Origin: Isoetes taiwanensis
Lineage: Eukaryota; Streptophyta; Lycopodiopsida; Isoetales; Isoetaceae
Assembly: GCA_021234155.1 (NCBI GenBank)
Contig: JAJEKV010000026.1
Location: forward strand, 15,738,283-15,802,282
DNA: 64,000 nucleotides
Reading direction: 5' to 3'
Shown in pieces: positions 53,516-64,000 of the stretch. The notes below the pieces were generated by a model, which was not told the DNA's origin, searched no databases, and saw nothing but the letters and a program-made list of their open reading frames with translations. Every line of letters starts with the position of its first letter. Position 1 is the first letter of the stretch. The translations under genes were made by a program, and so were the position numbers.

Positions 53516-54590
53516 GTCTTTGCTCTGTTCTAAAATGGCCATTGTGACTGCATTTGCCTAAATATCCTTTTTCCTTTCAACTGGGTTGTCATATATCAGC
53601 ATAGATCTTTGGACCTCATTCGTTGTTTCTGAATTCTCAATGTTAATCTTGTATCTTCACACTGGTCTGCAATAATGTCCAAGATGGATGCTTAGTCTAT
53701 ATCCATGTGCTACTTTGTTTTTAGTATCTTAGCATTGGGTCTATTATATGACTCGACCTGCCACAATGGATTCACAAGCTCATCTCATGCAGTGCCAACA
53801 TTTAAAGGCCATCTATATGTTGGGCAGCAGCTGCTTCCGACTTCGAAAGTGCAGACCCTAATGATGTATTATCATCTAAGAGGCCTAACAGATCCGAAAA
53901 TGGGCTTTTGGCAAGGTACAATAAATAAATCTGCAGCTATTCTTCCAGAATTTGCCTATGCTCTGTTGGTCATTGTAACAGACTTTCCTGAATGTTATTG
54001 AAAACGCTAACAAGGCAACAGTGCCCCGGGTTCACATTTAAAATCATTTTCCAAGCACTGGCCTTGAAAATAAAACTTCATTTTTTGCATACTAGAGGTG
54101 GAGTTTAATATTGAGTTTTGACTTAATATGAATCTTTGGCAGGTTAGAAAGAAAAAGATAGAGTTGGCCACTTCAATAACTAAGGCCAAATCTGTTGCTG
54201 ATGAAGATAATAAATGGTTTTTTTTGGAAAAAACGTACCACAAAATCACGTGCCTATGTTTGCTTTAGTTAGGGCCTGAAGGGCCCAAAATTTTTTTTAA
54301 TATAACAATCAACACACAACTACCATTAACATTATTAACACAAACCATTGCATTTAACACATTTAAATTAATTTTTACAATACATGTACAAAATTAACAC
54401 CATTAAGTACATTCTCTCAAACCTTATAGTATTTTGCAAACCTTAATATACAGTATACAAAAACTTGTACACGCATATCCCACAAAGGAGGATCGCTATG
54501 TGCGGTCCAGATCTTGGAATAAAGGGCAAATAAGCCCATCCGACAGCTCTCATTGCTTGGAGTAACCCCCCGTGTGAATATGCACCCAAA
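53516..54590. other. Unassigned spacer downstream of gene fragments
   Basis: A 98-residue plus-strand open frame at 53,705-54,001 lacks any recognised feature. The rest is AT-rich. Confidence 0.35.
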
Positions 54591-54850
54591 CCAAAGCAAC
54601 AATATAAACTTACAAATAACTCCGATATAAACAACGAGGCAAAAAAACATCATCTTTATCTTTTGAACATATAGAGGTGCATAAGCTAAAGCAAACAAAA
54701 CAGGGAACATCATGTGATAAAGCAACAATATAAACTTACAAATAACTCCGATATAAACAACGAGGCAAAAAAAAACATCATCTTTGTCTTTTGAACGTAT
54801 AGAGGTGCATAAGATGAAGCAAACATAACATGGAACATCATGTATACAAT
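54590..54850 (+). repeat. Tandem duplication, ~126-bp unit
   Basis: AGCAACAATATAAACTTACAAATAACTCC... at about 54,595-54,719 repeats at about 54,721-54,848 with few changes. It creates the repetitive hydrophobic minus-strand open frames here (54,417-55,067), which I do not call as membrane proteins. Confidence 0.75.
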
Positions 54851-56339
54851 GCAAATTATAATTGAATTCAAAAAGATAATACACAATAGCAATAAATGAG
54901 AAAATAAAGTATCCACAATGTCTGTTATAGTACACTCTTCCAATTTTATTCCAGGTTTTTCCACTCGTCAAAAATGCTGATTTTCCTTTAATAATGGAAT
55001 AATTGTGGTCTATCTCTCTAGATAGGTTCATCCATATTTTTTGCCCATCAAGGCGTGTAATGTCCAAAGTTCAAATGAAGCATTAATATGTAGCAAAATA
55101 ACAGGGGATTCCAAAGGGATTGGATCTGGATTTAAAAAAATAACAATTCCTGAAACCATAAACCATATATCCCTAAAACAATTAAATGGGTTGTTATAAA
55201 AAGAAACATAGATTCAAGATAAAAAAATAATTACATTAGCTCCTAGGTATATTGGTTATAATAGTTTTATTAGGACATTGAGTTATTTTGGTAGAGGTTC
55301 AAGCCCCCGTATTTCATATTCTAAAATCTTAGGCAAAGTCGTATAGAGGTTCGATATTCCCTCAAAACCTTAGGCGAACTCGTATTTCATATTTCAAAAT
55401 CATAGGCGCCTCCAATCATAAATGACTATAACCCAGAGATCCCAACATACAATCTGGGTCGTAGGATCGGCGAATCCGACGACAGGTAGTCCAGTGTGCA
55501 CCTGGTTTAGAATATGTAGCAAAATAACAGGGGGTTCCTGGTAAAAAAATAACAATATGGCAAGGAGGTGGCTCTTCTACGACAACAAACATAATGTTTC
55601 TAACTTTCATCATGAAGCCTATCTTGATCACCTCAGTTCAGAACTGTAAAGATTTGCTTTTATGAAGTCCCCATGTTCTGCATTGTACATCCAGTGCTTC
55701 TTTTACTATCCTCAAAGCAACGTATTTTAGTTATGGCTAACTTCTCTTTCAAAAAATGCCACTTACTATCATTGTGCACTGAATGTGGTACATTGATGTA
55801 AGACATGCTTTCTGCTCATTGTATTTTTGTATACTGATCAAAGAAACGAGCATATCCATCTTGCAAAGTCTGGCCAAACGCTGGCCAATATTGAAACGTC
55901 CACACATATGTCAATGTTTTAACTGTGTACTACAACAATGACCCTAGGAGGCTTCGTCTCACTTATTTGCTAGCATTGTACCATTGTCCTTATTCTGCAT
56001 TGGCAAAAGCACACAAAGTAGATATAAGCAACTTCTTCAAGAAAAATTTGTTCCTGAATTCCCAATAATACATTAGCAATAATTATTGGGTTTAGCATTG
56101 TATGATGCAAAATAAATACAAAATGCAAACTATTAGGCGTTTGAACTGATTTCAGCTATGCACATACGCGAAAAGCCATCCTTGCATGTCTAGATCTCCA
56201 TCATATCAAATAAGAAAAAACAAACCCACAATCATATACATATTTGCCAGGGAAAATACTTCGGACATTAGAGCTTTTCAAAAGGACAAATGGATTAATC
56301 GTGATGGCTAGCTGCAAGTGGATAAGGCATAACAAAGGT
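54851..56339. other. AT-rich intergenic DNA with short repeats
   Basis: Repeats such as CGTATTTCATATT(C/T)(T/A)AAAATC(T/A)TAGGC at about 55,309 and 55,380, and ATATGTAGCAAAATAACAGGGG(A/G)TTCC at 55,088 and 55,511. No gene is recognised. Confidence 0.4.
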
Positions 56340-56730
56340 GACAGAATTAGGTCTTAATTCTTTTAACTGCATTTGTTAGAATAGTCCGCGCTCCCACATG
56401 TCCATGCTGGCTGTATATCATGATCATGCAATTCCAAGTTATGAGATCTCTCTCTTGCATTCTCTCAAATATGCAAGACGCATCCTCCAAGCATGCACAT
56501 CTACCATGCATGTTAAGGAGGGAATTCTCAATCACAAGTTCGTGTTGGAGTTCCTTTGCAACGGAAGCATAAATTTTGTAAGGGCTCTTGAGTTACCACA
56601 TGCACTACGAACACTGATAAAGCGGCTGTACTTGGGAAAGCACCAAGCTTCTTCATTACACGAAATAGCTTGAGAGCATACTCATTTCTACCATGCTCAG
56701 TGCATGCTGAGATCACAAACAATCCATGAT
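56340..56730 (-). pseudogene. PPR gene relic
   Basis: Two frames (56,528-56,722 then 56,347-56,535) give FVISACTEHGRNEYALKLF and NSLLNMHGRCACLEDASCIF, then ERMQERDLITWNCMI. These are diverged PPR helices in broken order of frames. This is a short relic related to the PPR genes at 45.8-50.1 kb. Confidence 0.6.
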
Positions 56731-59290
56731 ATAACAGTCCAAGTTGGCGTGGAGATTACAATAGTCAGTCCCATGATTACAACAGTCCATGCTGGCATGG
56801 TGGCGCCTGCACAGATCTGCACACGAGATCTTAATATGCATACGAATAAATGCAAGAGCAGCCCTTGAGCAATATCCTTGAGTCATCTTTGTAAGTTGAT
56901 ATTTGATCTTGCCTTGTCATTTGTTTCATATTGATCTTGCCTTTAATCTCTTTTCATTTGCTTTTTTTGCAATGCACAAGTAGGTCTGCAACATATCCGT
57001 TGAACAGCTTAGAAAACATGTGCATAATTCTCACATGCAGACATTATCTTATGTGCAAGAGGATCTGTTGGAGAGGCTACTGGAAGAGGCACAAATTATA
57101 CAAGGTGTATGCTACTAGAGCATGACACAGGGTGAGCAACTTGAAGGGTAATTGGTCCTCATTTTGTTTCGAGAAGTGGTAAAACTTGCTGCCAACTCCA
57201 TGCATAATTCATTAGGCTTTGTAGCTGTTTTGCATCTTGTTTTTGCGAAGTATTATTTCGACGAGAGATCTTTCAAACGATCAATTGCACATTCATATAT
57301 GTTCTTGGCATTGTTAGAGTCAAAATCCGAGGCAAATCATCCTCTTGAGCACTAATGTCAATAAATCATTTCCCATTTCTCATCATTGGGTTTGAGTTTG
57401 GAAGCCTTGCCATGGTGCTGGTGTTGTTGAGCAAGAGAACTCTCATCTGCATTTCTTTTGCATGATTATAATATGATCTTCTATGTTTATGGGCCTGTGT
57501 GTAGATTTTACTTAGTAAACCCACTGCATTTTTTTCTCACGTGCAGCAATAAATCTGTCTTTGATTTTCTTTTTAAGATTTCCTTATGACAATAAGATCT
57601 CTCCTCACTATATCCACAAAGCCATTGGTGTTAAATGCTGGGATATCTCTATATTTTGGGCCTAAGTCTTTTCCAATGAGGAGAATGAGACTTTAGTTCG
57701 TCAACACCCTAGACTTTATAAAATGAGGAATACAGGACTTGGCAAGAAGATAGATGGAAAACTAACTTAGGAGGAAGTTAAAGCCATCATCACTGAATCC
57801 ACCACACTACAACCTATTTCTGAGTGTTTAGAGGATATGAACCCTTACTATACTCTCAATGGACACGATAGATGCATGGTTAAGAAACTTACTCAGTTAT
57901 AACATCTTTTGCTCAAGGGCTCTGCAATCAACAATTTCTTAGGATGTTAAAGAATACATTGTCCACCTATGTCTAACCTAGACCTAATTTGGAAAGCCCT
58001 CCACCAAGGGCTCCCCTCAAATTAAAACCTTCATCATAGACTGGTAAATAGGCAAAGTGATCCTACTTGCAAACTATGTTCTTCAACAACTAAAACAATC
58101 CAGCACATATTTAGCTGCTCTGCCTCATGCTTTTCAAATGCTATCACTTGACTGTTTGCTTTCTATGTTTGAGAGGCTCTTTTCAAAAGTTGCAACACTT
58201 AAAACTATGTCTTACTATCACAAGGAATACTTTCACTCTCTTGGCTCTAAATTGGTCCAAGAAATCCATCCTCTCTTACTGTTCTCTGTGGCCCTTGAAT
58301 AGATTGAATTACTCACGTCATACATTTACAGATACTCCTTTATTTCTTATCGTTGAGTTGCATCAAGTGTTAATCCCTTCTTGGGCATCTGCCCCATCCA
58401 CTAATTATTTTGCAAAGTGAAAGTCCAGGCCCAATTTTTCAAAATTTGCGGCATGTATTCTAGGAAGTTGCTACTTGGATACCTCCCCCCCTTTTTTTCC
58501 CCAAAAATCTAATGGTGATATTAGATTTTGTACGTATCATTATACAGTGGGTATTTTAAATTCATGATTTATAAGCATTGAATATAGTGCAAGTGACATT
58601 TCAGGCAATAGTTGGCTTGGCAAATGCTTAGCATTTTGTACTTTTATAGCAGTACTTTCTATTCTGCAACTTTTAGTCTCAGTACTTTCTATTTTTTAAC
58701 TTTTAGTGATAATACTTCCTATTTGTGTAACATTTGTGGGACGAAATTGGGCTTTCTCTCAAATCTAGAGGCTAGTAAACTGATAGATGCATGTGGAACT
58801 TTATTCCGGATCAGATGCATATGGGCCTTATGTAGAAATGAAGGTTTCTTGTTTTATTTTTGTGCAGGTATGTGAAACACAGCTCTGTTCAGCTTGATTG
58901 TGGGCGAAAATTCATTTTATCTGGTTGCGTCTTATTTTTTTGCTCAATTTCTCTTAACTATAGATGATTTATGGTAGCAAGATTTCATATGTGAAGGTGC
59001 ACGTGTTTTCAGGCCAGAATCACCTTTGCCTCCTTGTTCTGGAATATAAAGGACATCTTGGTTGTTAGGATGACGACACCAATCATCACCTTTTGTTCTT
59101 TGTGATTATGTGATGTCGTATTGGTGAGGTGATGTGATGGCACCAATACGACATGAAGTTTTGCGTTGAATCCTCCTGGACGATATTCTTTTTAATAATT
59201 AATCTTGAATTAATGGCCCTTGAATTAAATGGGTACTTATATTATTTTCTTTTTCCACATGTACTTTTTGTGGAGGCATAATTCTGACGG
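56731..59290. other. Unassigned AT-rich region
   Basis: Several short plus-strand open frames (57,152-57,355; 58,057-58,420; 58,612-58,875) lack recognisable motifs. Around 57,640-57,900 a degenerate coding-like stretch (RQHPRLYKMRNTGLGKKIDG) may be an unidentified relic. Confidence 0.35.
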
Positions 59291-59299
59291 TTGGCTTTG

Positions 59300-59985
59300 C
59301 AGAAACTCAGACGCCACCAACTATATGCCAAGTTCTTCAAGTGTCGGTTTGCAACTACCAAGGTTGATTACTTAGGATATATTGTGTCTGCGGAAGGGAC
59401 AACCACAGATCCAGCTAAAATTGAAGCAGTAAAGGATTGGCCAATTCCAACCAATGTGTCTGAGGTTCGCAGCTTTCTTAAGTTTGTCAAAGACTTCACC
59501 AAGCTCGCCGCGCCCTTAACAGACCTAACTAAGCATGAAAAGGTTAGGGATTGGATGGCACATTGGAAAGACAAAGTTCAAGCTGGGTTTCAGTCATTGA
59601 AGGATGCCTTGACAACAGCCTCAGTTCTCACCTTGCCAGATCCTCATAAGGATAAGTGGGTTGCCACGGATGCTAGTAAGATAGCTACTGGTGGAGTGTT
59701 GATGCAAGGAGGTCGGTTTCTTACCTACGATTCTAGAAAGATGAATGATGCAGAACAACGATACCCCATGCATGACCAAGAATTGCTCGCGGTTGTGCGT
59801 GCCTTGCGCATTTGGAGGCACTATTTATTTGGAAGATGATTCCAGTTGGATACTGATCTCCAGAGCCTCCAGTACATAATTACACAACCTCACCTCAACT
59901 TGAGACAAAGACGCTGGATGGAATTCCTTGAGGAATATGATTTTGAGGTCATCTATAAGCCGGGAAAACATGTAATGTAATGTAA
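59300..59985 (+). pseudogene. Ty3/gypsy RT-RNase H fragment
   Basis: KLRRHQLYAKFFKCRFATTKVDYLGYIVS, then AEGTTTDPAKIEAVKDWPIP and SEVRSFLKFVKDF, are the RT thumb; the usual LGYYR before KFVKDF has been lost. Next come WVATDASKIATGGVL and MHDQELLAVVRALRIWRHYLFGR of RNase H. A TGA near 59,838 interrupts, then FQLDTDLQSLQYI and FEVIYKPGKH follow before the sequence stops at a TAATG repeat near 59,985. It is unrelated in detail to the gypsy element at 31-42 kb. Confidence 0.8.
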
Positions 59986-60528
59986 AAATGTAATGTAAAT
60001 TAAATCACGCCAGTTGAGACCCTCGGGTCCGAGAAGGAGGATAAACGTTAGGCGCAGGAAGAGGCATCGTCTTGGGAAGTGTGCGAAACCAGACCCCGAT
60101 GGATGAGGCCTTTCTAGAGGCTGTTCTCCAGGGACTTGGTTTCCCGAGCATTCCCTTAGATCATGATGTGACAGTAGCTTACCTAGATAGCATAATAAAT
60201 CAGACGTACACATCTAATTCTAGGATAGGATTTTCTAGACAGTCTTTCAGTACCCATTATCTCTGTATTCTTGTGTTTCGATAGAGTGGGATCTTTAAGG
60301 ATTTCGGCCCACAACACAAGATATCTTGCAGCAGGAAGATATTCAAGAAACATTTTTCAAATTTCAGTCCTTGAACGATTTGGCACGGAACCTCTTTGGC
60401 ACTGGTCGACATTCTTTGATCTTAGGCGAGCCCAATTCTTGCCGGACTTGGAAATTGTCGTTTGGAGGTTTGCTCTGGCGAACTAGCTTCTTGTTTCTTG
60501 TTTCAGGAAAGTATCAGAAAAGGGGAAG
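59986..60528. other. Spacer, possibly 5' region of the downstream LINE
   Basis: A 70-residue frame (60,072-60,284; NQTPMDEAFLEAVLQGLGFP) is unassigned. The LINE 5' boundary was not identified. Confidence 0.3.
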
Positions 60529-62452
60529 ATGGCGGAAGTGGGGAATCAAGGAAAGGGGAAGAAAGCAATTAACTCAGAGAAGCCAAGAGAAGATGAGGAA
60601 TGGAATATGATATTCCGGTTGGAGGATAGGAATGATTTGGCTTGGAAAAACCTCAAAGAACTTTACGTTGCCTTTGAGATTATCAAAGATCAGCAAAAGG
60701 CGGTAGCATTTTGCATGGACGTCTCGGGGGAGGGATCGATATGTGCCAGCTTGAACAAAATCAAAAAACTTGAGGAGGATTACACAGGAGGGCGAGCAAA
60801 TGATAGGGATTGGGCCTGGAACACCCCGGAAATCTTGCAAGAAATGGACAGAAACCTATACAAGCTTATCACGGCCAAGCAGGGGCATAGTGAAGAGGAT
60901 TGTTGCAGCCTAAAGAACAATATTTTCCGGAAATCCATGAACGAAATGCTTAACAGAACTAAGGAGATTCTAGTGGAAATGGAAAAGCTCAAATGGAACT
61001 CGCTAGCCTCAATTAAACTGATAAGGAGGTGGAAAGATGCGGATGATCAAGTTATTGAGAGACAGCGCAGGATTTTCAAGAATAAACTCTCCTATGATGC
61101 AGCTCAGTGCTCGATAATGTATCCAAGAACTATGAAACTCATCAAATCCGACTAAAAAAGGATACCAAGGCATGCAAGATCCGGGATAGCAACGGGTTCT
61201 TTAATCCTACAGAGGTCGGCCAATGTGATTGCAAAAATTGTGAAGAGGTGCAGATCTCCATGCTGAACAGAACCAGTACCAAAGTGGGGGACCACCATAT
61301 CCGCAACAGAGCTCCAATTCTGGGTAAAAGCGACACTGCCAAAGGTTTGAATGCTCTTTCATATAAAAATGCTCTTCTTAATCAAGTTAATTATGAGTTC
61401 ACTTCGTCTTATGATGCTAATGAAGGTAGAAATGAGATTAAGGAGGGGATTATAGATCTTTCTGGGATTAGGGACTCCTCGGCTTCAGATTTATACTCTA
61501 AAAGAGGGATTCTTATTCATTTTCCTGATAAATCCCCATCCCTGGGGGAGGTTAAGTTCTGGATCACTAAGATTCAAAGAGTTCCGATCCTCTCTATTCT
61601 CAAATTAGACAATAAAACCTTCCAAATTTTATGCTCTGACGAGAATAGTGTAGGATCTATTCTTAGGAAAAAGCTGGATACTATTGGAAACAGGGAATTT
61701 TTCATTATGAAGTGGAGCCCGATCTATATCCCGGGTAACTATGGTTTAATCTCTACATCCACCTGGGTAACTTATTCCAATTTACCGCCCAGTCTCTGGA
61801 CCAAATCTCACCTGCAAGCCATATCTGAGAAATTGGGAGAGGTTATCAGCATCAACATCCCCCAGACAAACTTCCCCTCAGTTTGCATTTCAAAGAGAAT
61901 TAGATCCGACTGGAGAAGGGAAGTTACAGTGAAAGTTTCTGATTACACTGTCTTCAACTTATTGATAAGGGCAAAGGAATAAATCTAGAGGAAAAGGTGA
62001 ACAGATCTACCCCCCTTATAATTAGACAAGAGTGGAGACCCAAAAGTACTGGTTTACAAAGTATAGTTCAAAAAGGGGAGAGTAGCAATTGCCATAGCAA
62101 TCAGGAAATAAGTAATAGTGAGGACCAGGTAAGAGGGTATGAGGGTAACTTCAAGATTGATAAGAACTGGGTTCTCACTTTTAAGAATATTGACCTCTCA
62201 TTCAAAATCAATCCGGGATTCATGACAGTCTCTATCCCCCACAGGGTTCCTGACATATTTCAAGAGGAAGTCTATAGTAATAAAGATGAGCATTCTAGTG
62301 ATAATGATGGTGATGACATGAGTTGGCAGCAGATTAGTCATAAAAAAAGAGGTAAAGGCCAAAAAAAGATCTACTCTGGACCTATTAGGGTTAGTCCAAG
62401 AAAGGCAGCTATCCAATCCAGAATAGCTAAGAATAATTATAAAATTGTTTAA
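60529..62452 (+). pseudogene. LINE ORF1 with two apparent frameshifts
   Basis: Three frames (60,529-61,155; 61,107-61,982; 61,997-62,452) read as one protein of about 640 residues. It has a charged, coiled-coil-prone N-terminus, a CDCKNCEE pair-of-Cys motif, and a central RRM-like/DUF4283-type region (FFIMKWSPIYIPGNYGL, WVTYSNLPPSLWTKSHLQAI). A basic C-terminal tail follows. Slips are near 61,110 and 61,975. No CCHC knuckle follows the DUF4283-like region, unlike many plant L1 ORF1 proteins. The expected role is LINE RNA binding. Confidence 0.65.
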
Positions 62453-64000
62453 ATGATAAAGTCTATCAAGATGATTACTTGGAATCTCCAAGGGATAAAT
62501 AATAGTATCAAAAGAGATAGACTTAAAGTTTGTCTTTCTAACCTTTGCCCTGACATTCTTTTTATTCAGGAACACAAGATCCATGATCCGAATCATGAAA
62601 GGATTATATCTAATATTCTTCCTCCTAATTATAATATTTGGTCCATTGTTGCTAACAATTTGTCTGCAGGTATAGCCATAGCATGGAGTCACAAGATTAA
62701 CATGGAAGACATTTATATGGTCAATGATACCAATGGAAGATGGCAGACTCTTGTTGGTAGTATAAATTCATGCAAGATAGCCTTTACTAATGTTTATTCT
62801 TACCATGAACCTTCAGAGAGATCTATGATGTGGAATAGAATCAACAGCAGTTTGGGTAATTTGGAAGTGGAGGAATGTGTTATATGCGGAGACTTCAATA
62901 TGGTCACAGATAGATTTATGAAAAATAAGAATTTCAGGAATCTTCTTCCACAGGAAAGATGTGCTTGGGACAACCTTCTCTCTTCTCATAATTTGACCTT
63001 GGCCAGAACCAAATCCCAAGCCTTTAGTTGGTCTGACCATAGAATGGATCCTATCTGCTGCCTCCATGATAGGCATTACCTAAGTGAAAATCTTTTGAAC
63101 AGCAGCAACAGAGTTGAAAATCTTGAAGATTATACAATCTCTGATCATTATCCCCAGCAAATTATCATATCAGGGGATGACAATGGCAATAAGAGAAAAG
63201 CCTACTTCAAAATGAACACAAGTTTGATGGATAATGATGATTTCATGGTCAAGCTTGAGGAAATCATCAAAGGAAATCCCAAGCCCATTGGGAACACAGG
63301 TTGGATGTACTGGTGGATTGACATAGCCAAACAAATAAAATGTTGGCTCAAAGAATGGGGCAAGAATATTTTCAATCAGAATAAAGCTCATCTTCAAAAT
63401 TTGAGACAGAGCATTATTACAGCAAGTGATGAGCAAAAAGTGGAGATAAAAAGGCAGATCGAGATGGAGGAAATCAAAATTGCAAAAGGATGGAAATTGA
63501 AGGCTAAAATAAAGGAGTTAAAGGAAGATGAGAGATGCAACTCCAAATACTTCTTCAATAAGGCCAGATTCAGAATCAAGAGGAATCATATTTATGAGGT
63601 TATGGTGGAAGAAAATTTAATTTCTGAAGACAATGACCTCAAACAAGCTGCAGTTGATCATTTCAAAAAGCTTATGGGCACCAATATGGATTCTACTCCC
63701 ATGGTTATGGAGGAGTTCATTTGTCTTAACAAAAAGGTCAATGATGAGCAGAACTCATATCTTACTAAACCTTTTGTGAATGATGAGCTTTTGCAGGTTG
63801 TCAAAAATATGGAAAATGGCAAGACCCCTGGTCCTGATGGCCTTCCAGCAGAATTTTTTAAAAAGACTTGGCCCTTGCTTGGAGACAGCATCATCAGAAT
63901 AGCCAATGAGTTCAGGGAGACAAAGATATTGGATGCAAGAATTAATACCAGTTTTATTGCATTGATTCCTAAGATTGATTCTCCTAACACCTTCTCGGAT
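62453..64000 (+). CDS. LINE ORF2 (endonuclease and RT start), partial
   Basis: Open for 516 codons to the window end. The endonuclease starts MITWNLQG (residue 7), with IQEHK, CGDFNMV (D147) and SDHYPQ (D231/H232) all present. After a linker, the RT begins with NGKTPGPDGLPAEFFK and IALIPKIDSP. The ATG directly follows the ORF1 TAA and lies in the same frame, so one stop codon alone separates the two ORFs. The intact domains suggest a fairly young copy. Confidence 0.88.
   Translation, partial: MIKSIKMITWNLQGINNSIKRDRLKVCLSNLCPDILFIQEHKIHDPNHERIISNILPPNYNIWSIVANNLSAGIAIAWSHKINMEDIYMVNDTNGRWQTLVGSINSCKIAFTNVYSYHEPSERSMMWNRINSSLGNLEVEECVICGDFNMVTDRFMKNKNFRNLLPQERCAWDNLLSSHNLTLARTKSQAFSWSDHRMDPICCLHDRHYLSENLLNSSNRVENLEDYTISDHYPQQIIISGDDNGNKRKAYFKMNTSLMDNDDFMVKLEEIIKGNPKPIGNTGWMYWWIDIAKQIKCWLKEWGKNIFNQNKAHLQNLRQSIITASDEQKVEIKRQIEMEEIKIAKGWKLKAKIKELKEDERCNSKYFFNKARFRIKRNHIYEVMVEENLISEDNDLKQAAVDHFKKLMGTNMDSTPMVMEEFICLNKKVNDEQNSYLTKPFVNDELLQVVKNMENGKTPGPDGLPAEFFKKTWPLLGDSIIRIANEFRETKILDARINTSFIALIPKIDSPNTFSD

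Larger units (their letters stand above)
60529..64000 (+). mobile_element. L1-type LINE, plus strand, truncated by window end
   Basis: ORF1 (60,529-62,452, two frame slips) and ORF2 (62,453 onward, endonuclease then RT) in the usual order. It is AT-richer and much better preserved than the LINE at 28-45 kb. Its 3' end lies outside the window. Confidence 0.85.

Noticed and set aside
54417-55067. Putative multi-pass membrane protein on the minus strand
   Set aside because: The hydrophobic pattern is generated by a ~126-bp tandem duplication of AT-rich DNA; there is no family match.

Overview
The window looks like nuclear DNA of a vascular land plant, most likely a fern or another seed-free lineage. 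Two tandem PLS-type PPR genes use the MQQEG/LKAC wording common in ferns. A plastid acyl-ACP desaturase fragment, a root-cap-type cysteine-rich fragment, plant L1-type LINEs, Ty3/gypsy, copia and PIF/Harbinger remnants are also present. The species call is an inference. No tRNA, rRNA or CRISPR was recognised. Most of the window is transposon-derived.

Layout. 0-9.3 kb: gene-poor DNA with short direct duplications, a weak exon-like island (4.0-5.3 kb) and a canonical Helitron 3' end at 8,249-8,276. 9.3-45.0 kb: one nested transposon block. An 11-bp direct repeat (GCTACAGTGTT) at 9,324 and 45,027 is best read as the target-site duplication of an old minus-strand L1-type LINE whose 3' tail appears as poly(T) on this strand. 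Two large plus-strand retroelements, A (9,361-17,604) and B (17,629-27,897), sit inside that poly(T) tract. A Ty3/gypsy element (31,273-42,507, minus strand, perfect GTCCC duplication) interrupts the LINE endonuclease region. 45.3-50.1 kb: a copia gag scrap and two minus-strand PPR genes. 50.4-54 kb: a TTAAGTTA-rich repeat tract, a PIF/Harbinger transposase remnant, and desaturase and root-cap gene fragments. 54-60 kb: mostly unidentified sequence, a tandem repeat, a PPR relic and a gypsy pol relic. 60.5-64 kb: a plus-strand L1-type LINE running off the window end.

The most interesting part is the A/B pair. Both encode a reverse transcriptase with Penelope-like motifs (D-x2-K-C-Y-E-N-I-P, GIPMGF, Y/F-IDD and a YDKR/thumb region). 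Both also encode a conserved ~515-residue protein that I do not recognise, with an H-C-x4-C-x-C...C-x-C cluster. Both are bounded by 2.1-2.9 kb LTR-like direct repeats carrying a TATA box, a short exon for a basic MGRKKGDLN peptide and most of an intron. Exon phases are compatible with the basic exon being spliced either to the unknown ORF or to the reverse transcriptase. A pair of mutually exclusive hairpins with conserved loop sizes and G-U/Watson-Crick substitutions lies between the RT stop and the downstream repeat in both elements. This looks like an undescribed or poorly described family of plant Penelope-like elements that inserts into poly(T).

A caution on reading frames: differences between the duplicate repeats concentrate at CAG/CTG triplets and are often indels. 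That pattern suggests base-calling error at CHG-methylated sites, so some apparent frameshifts in the transposons may not be real.
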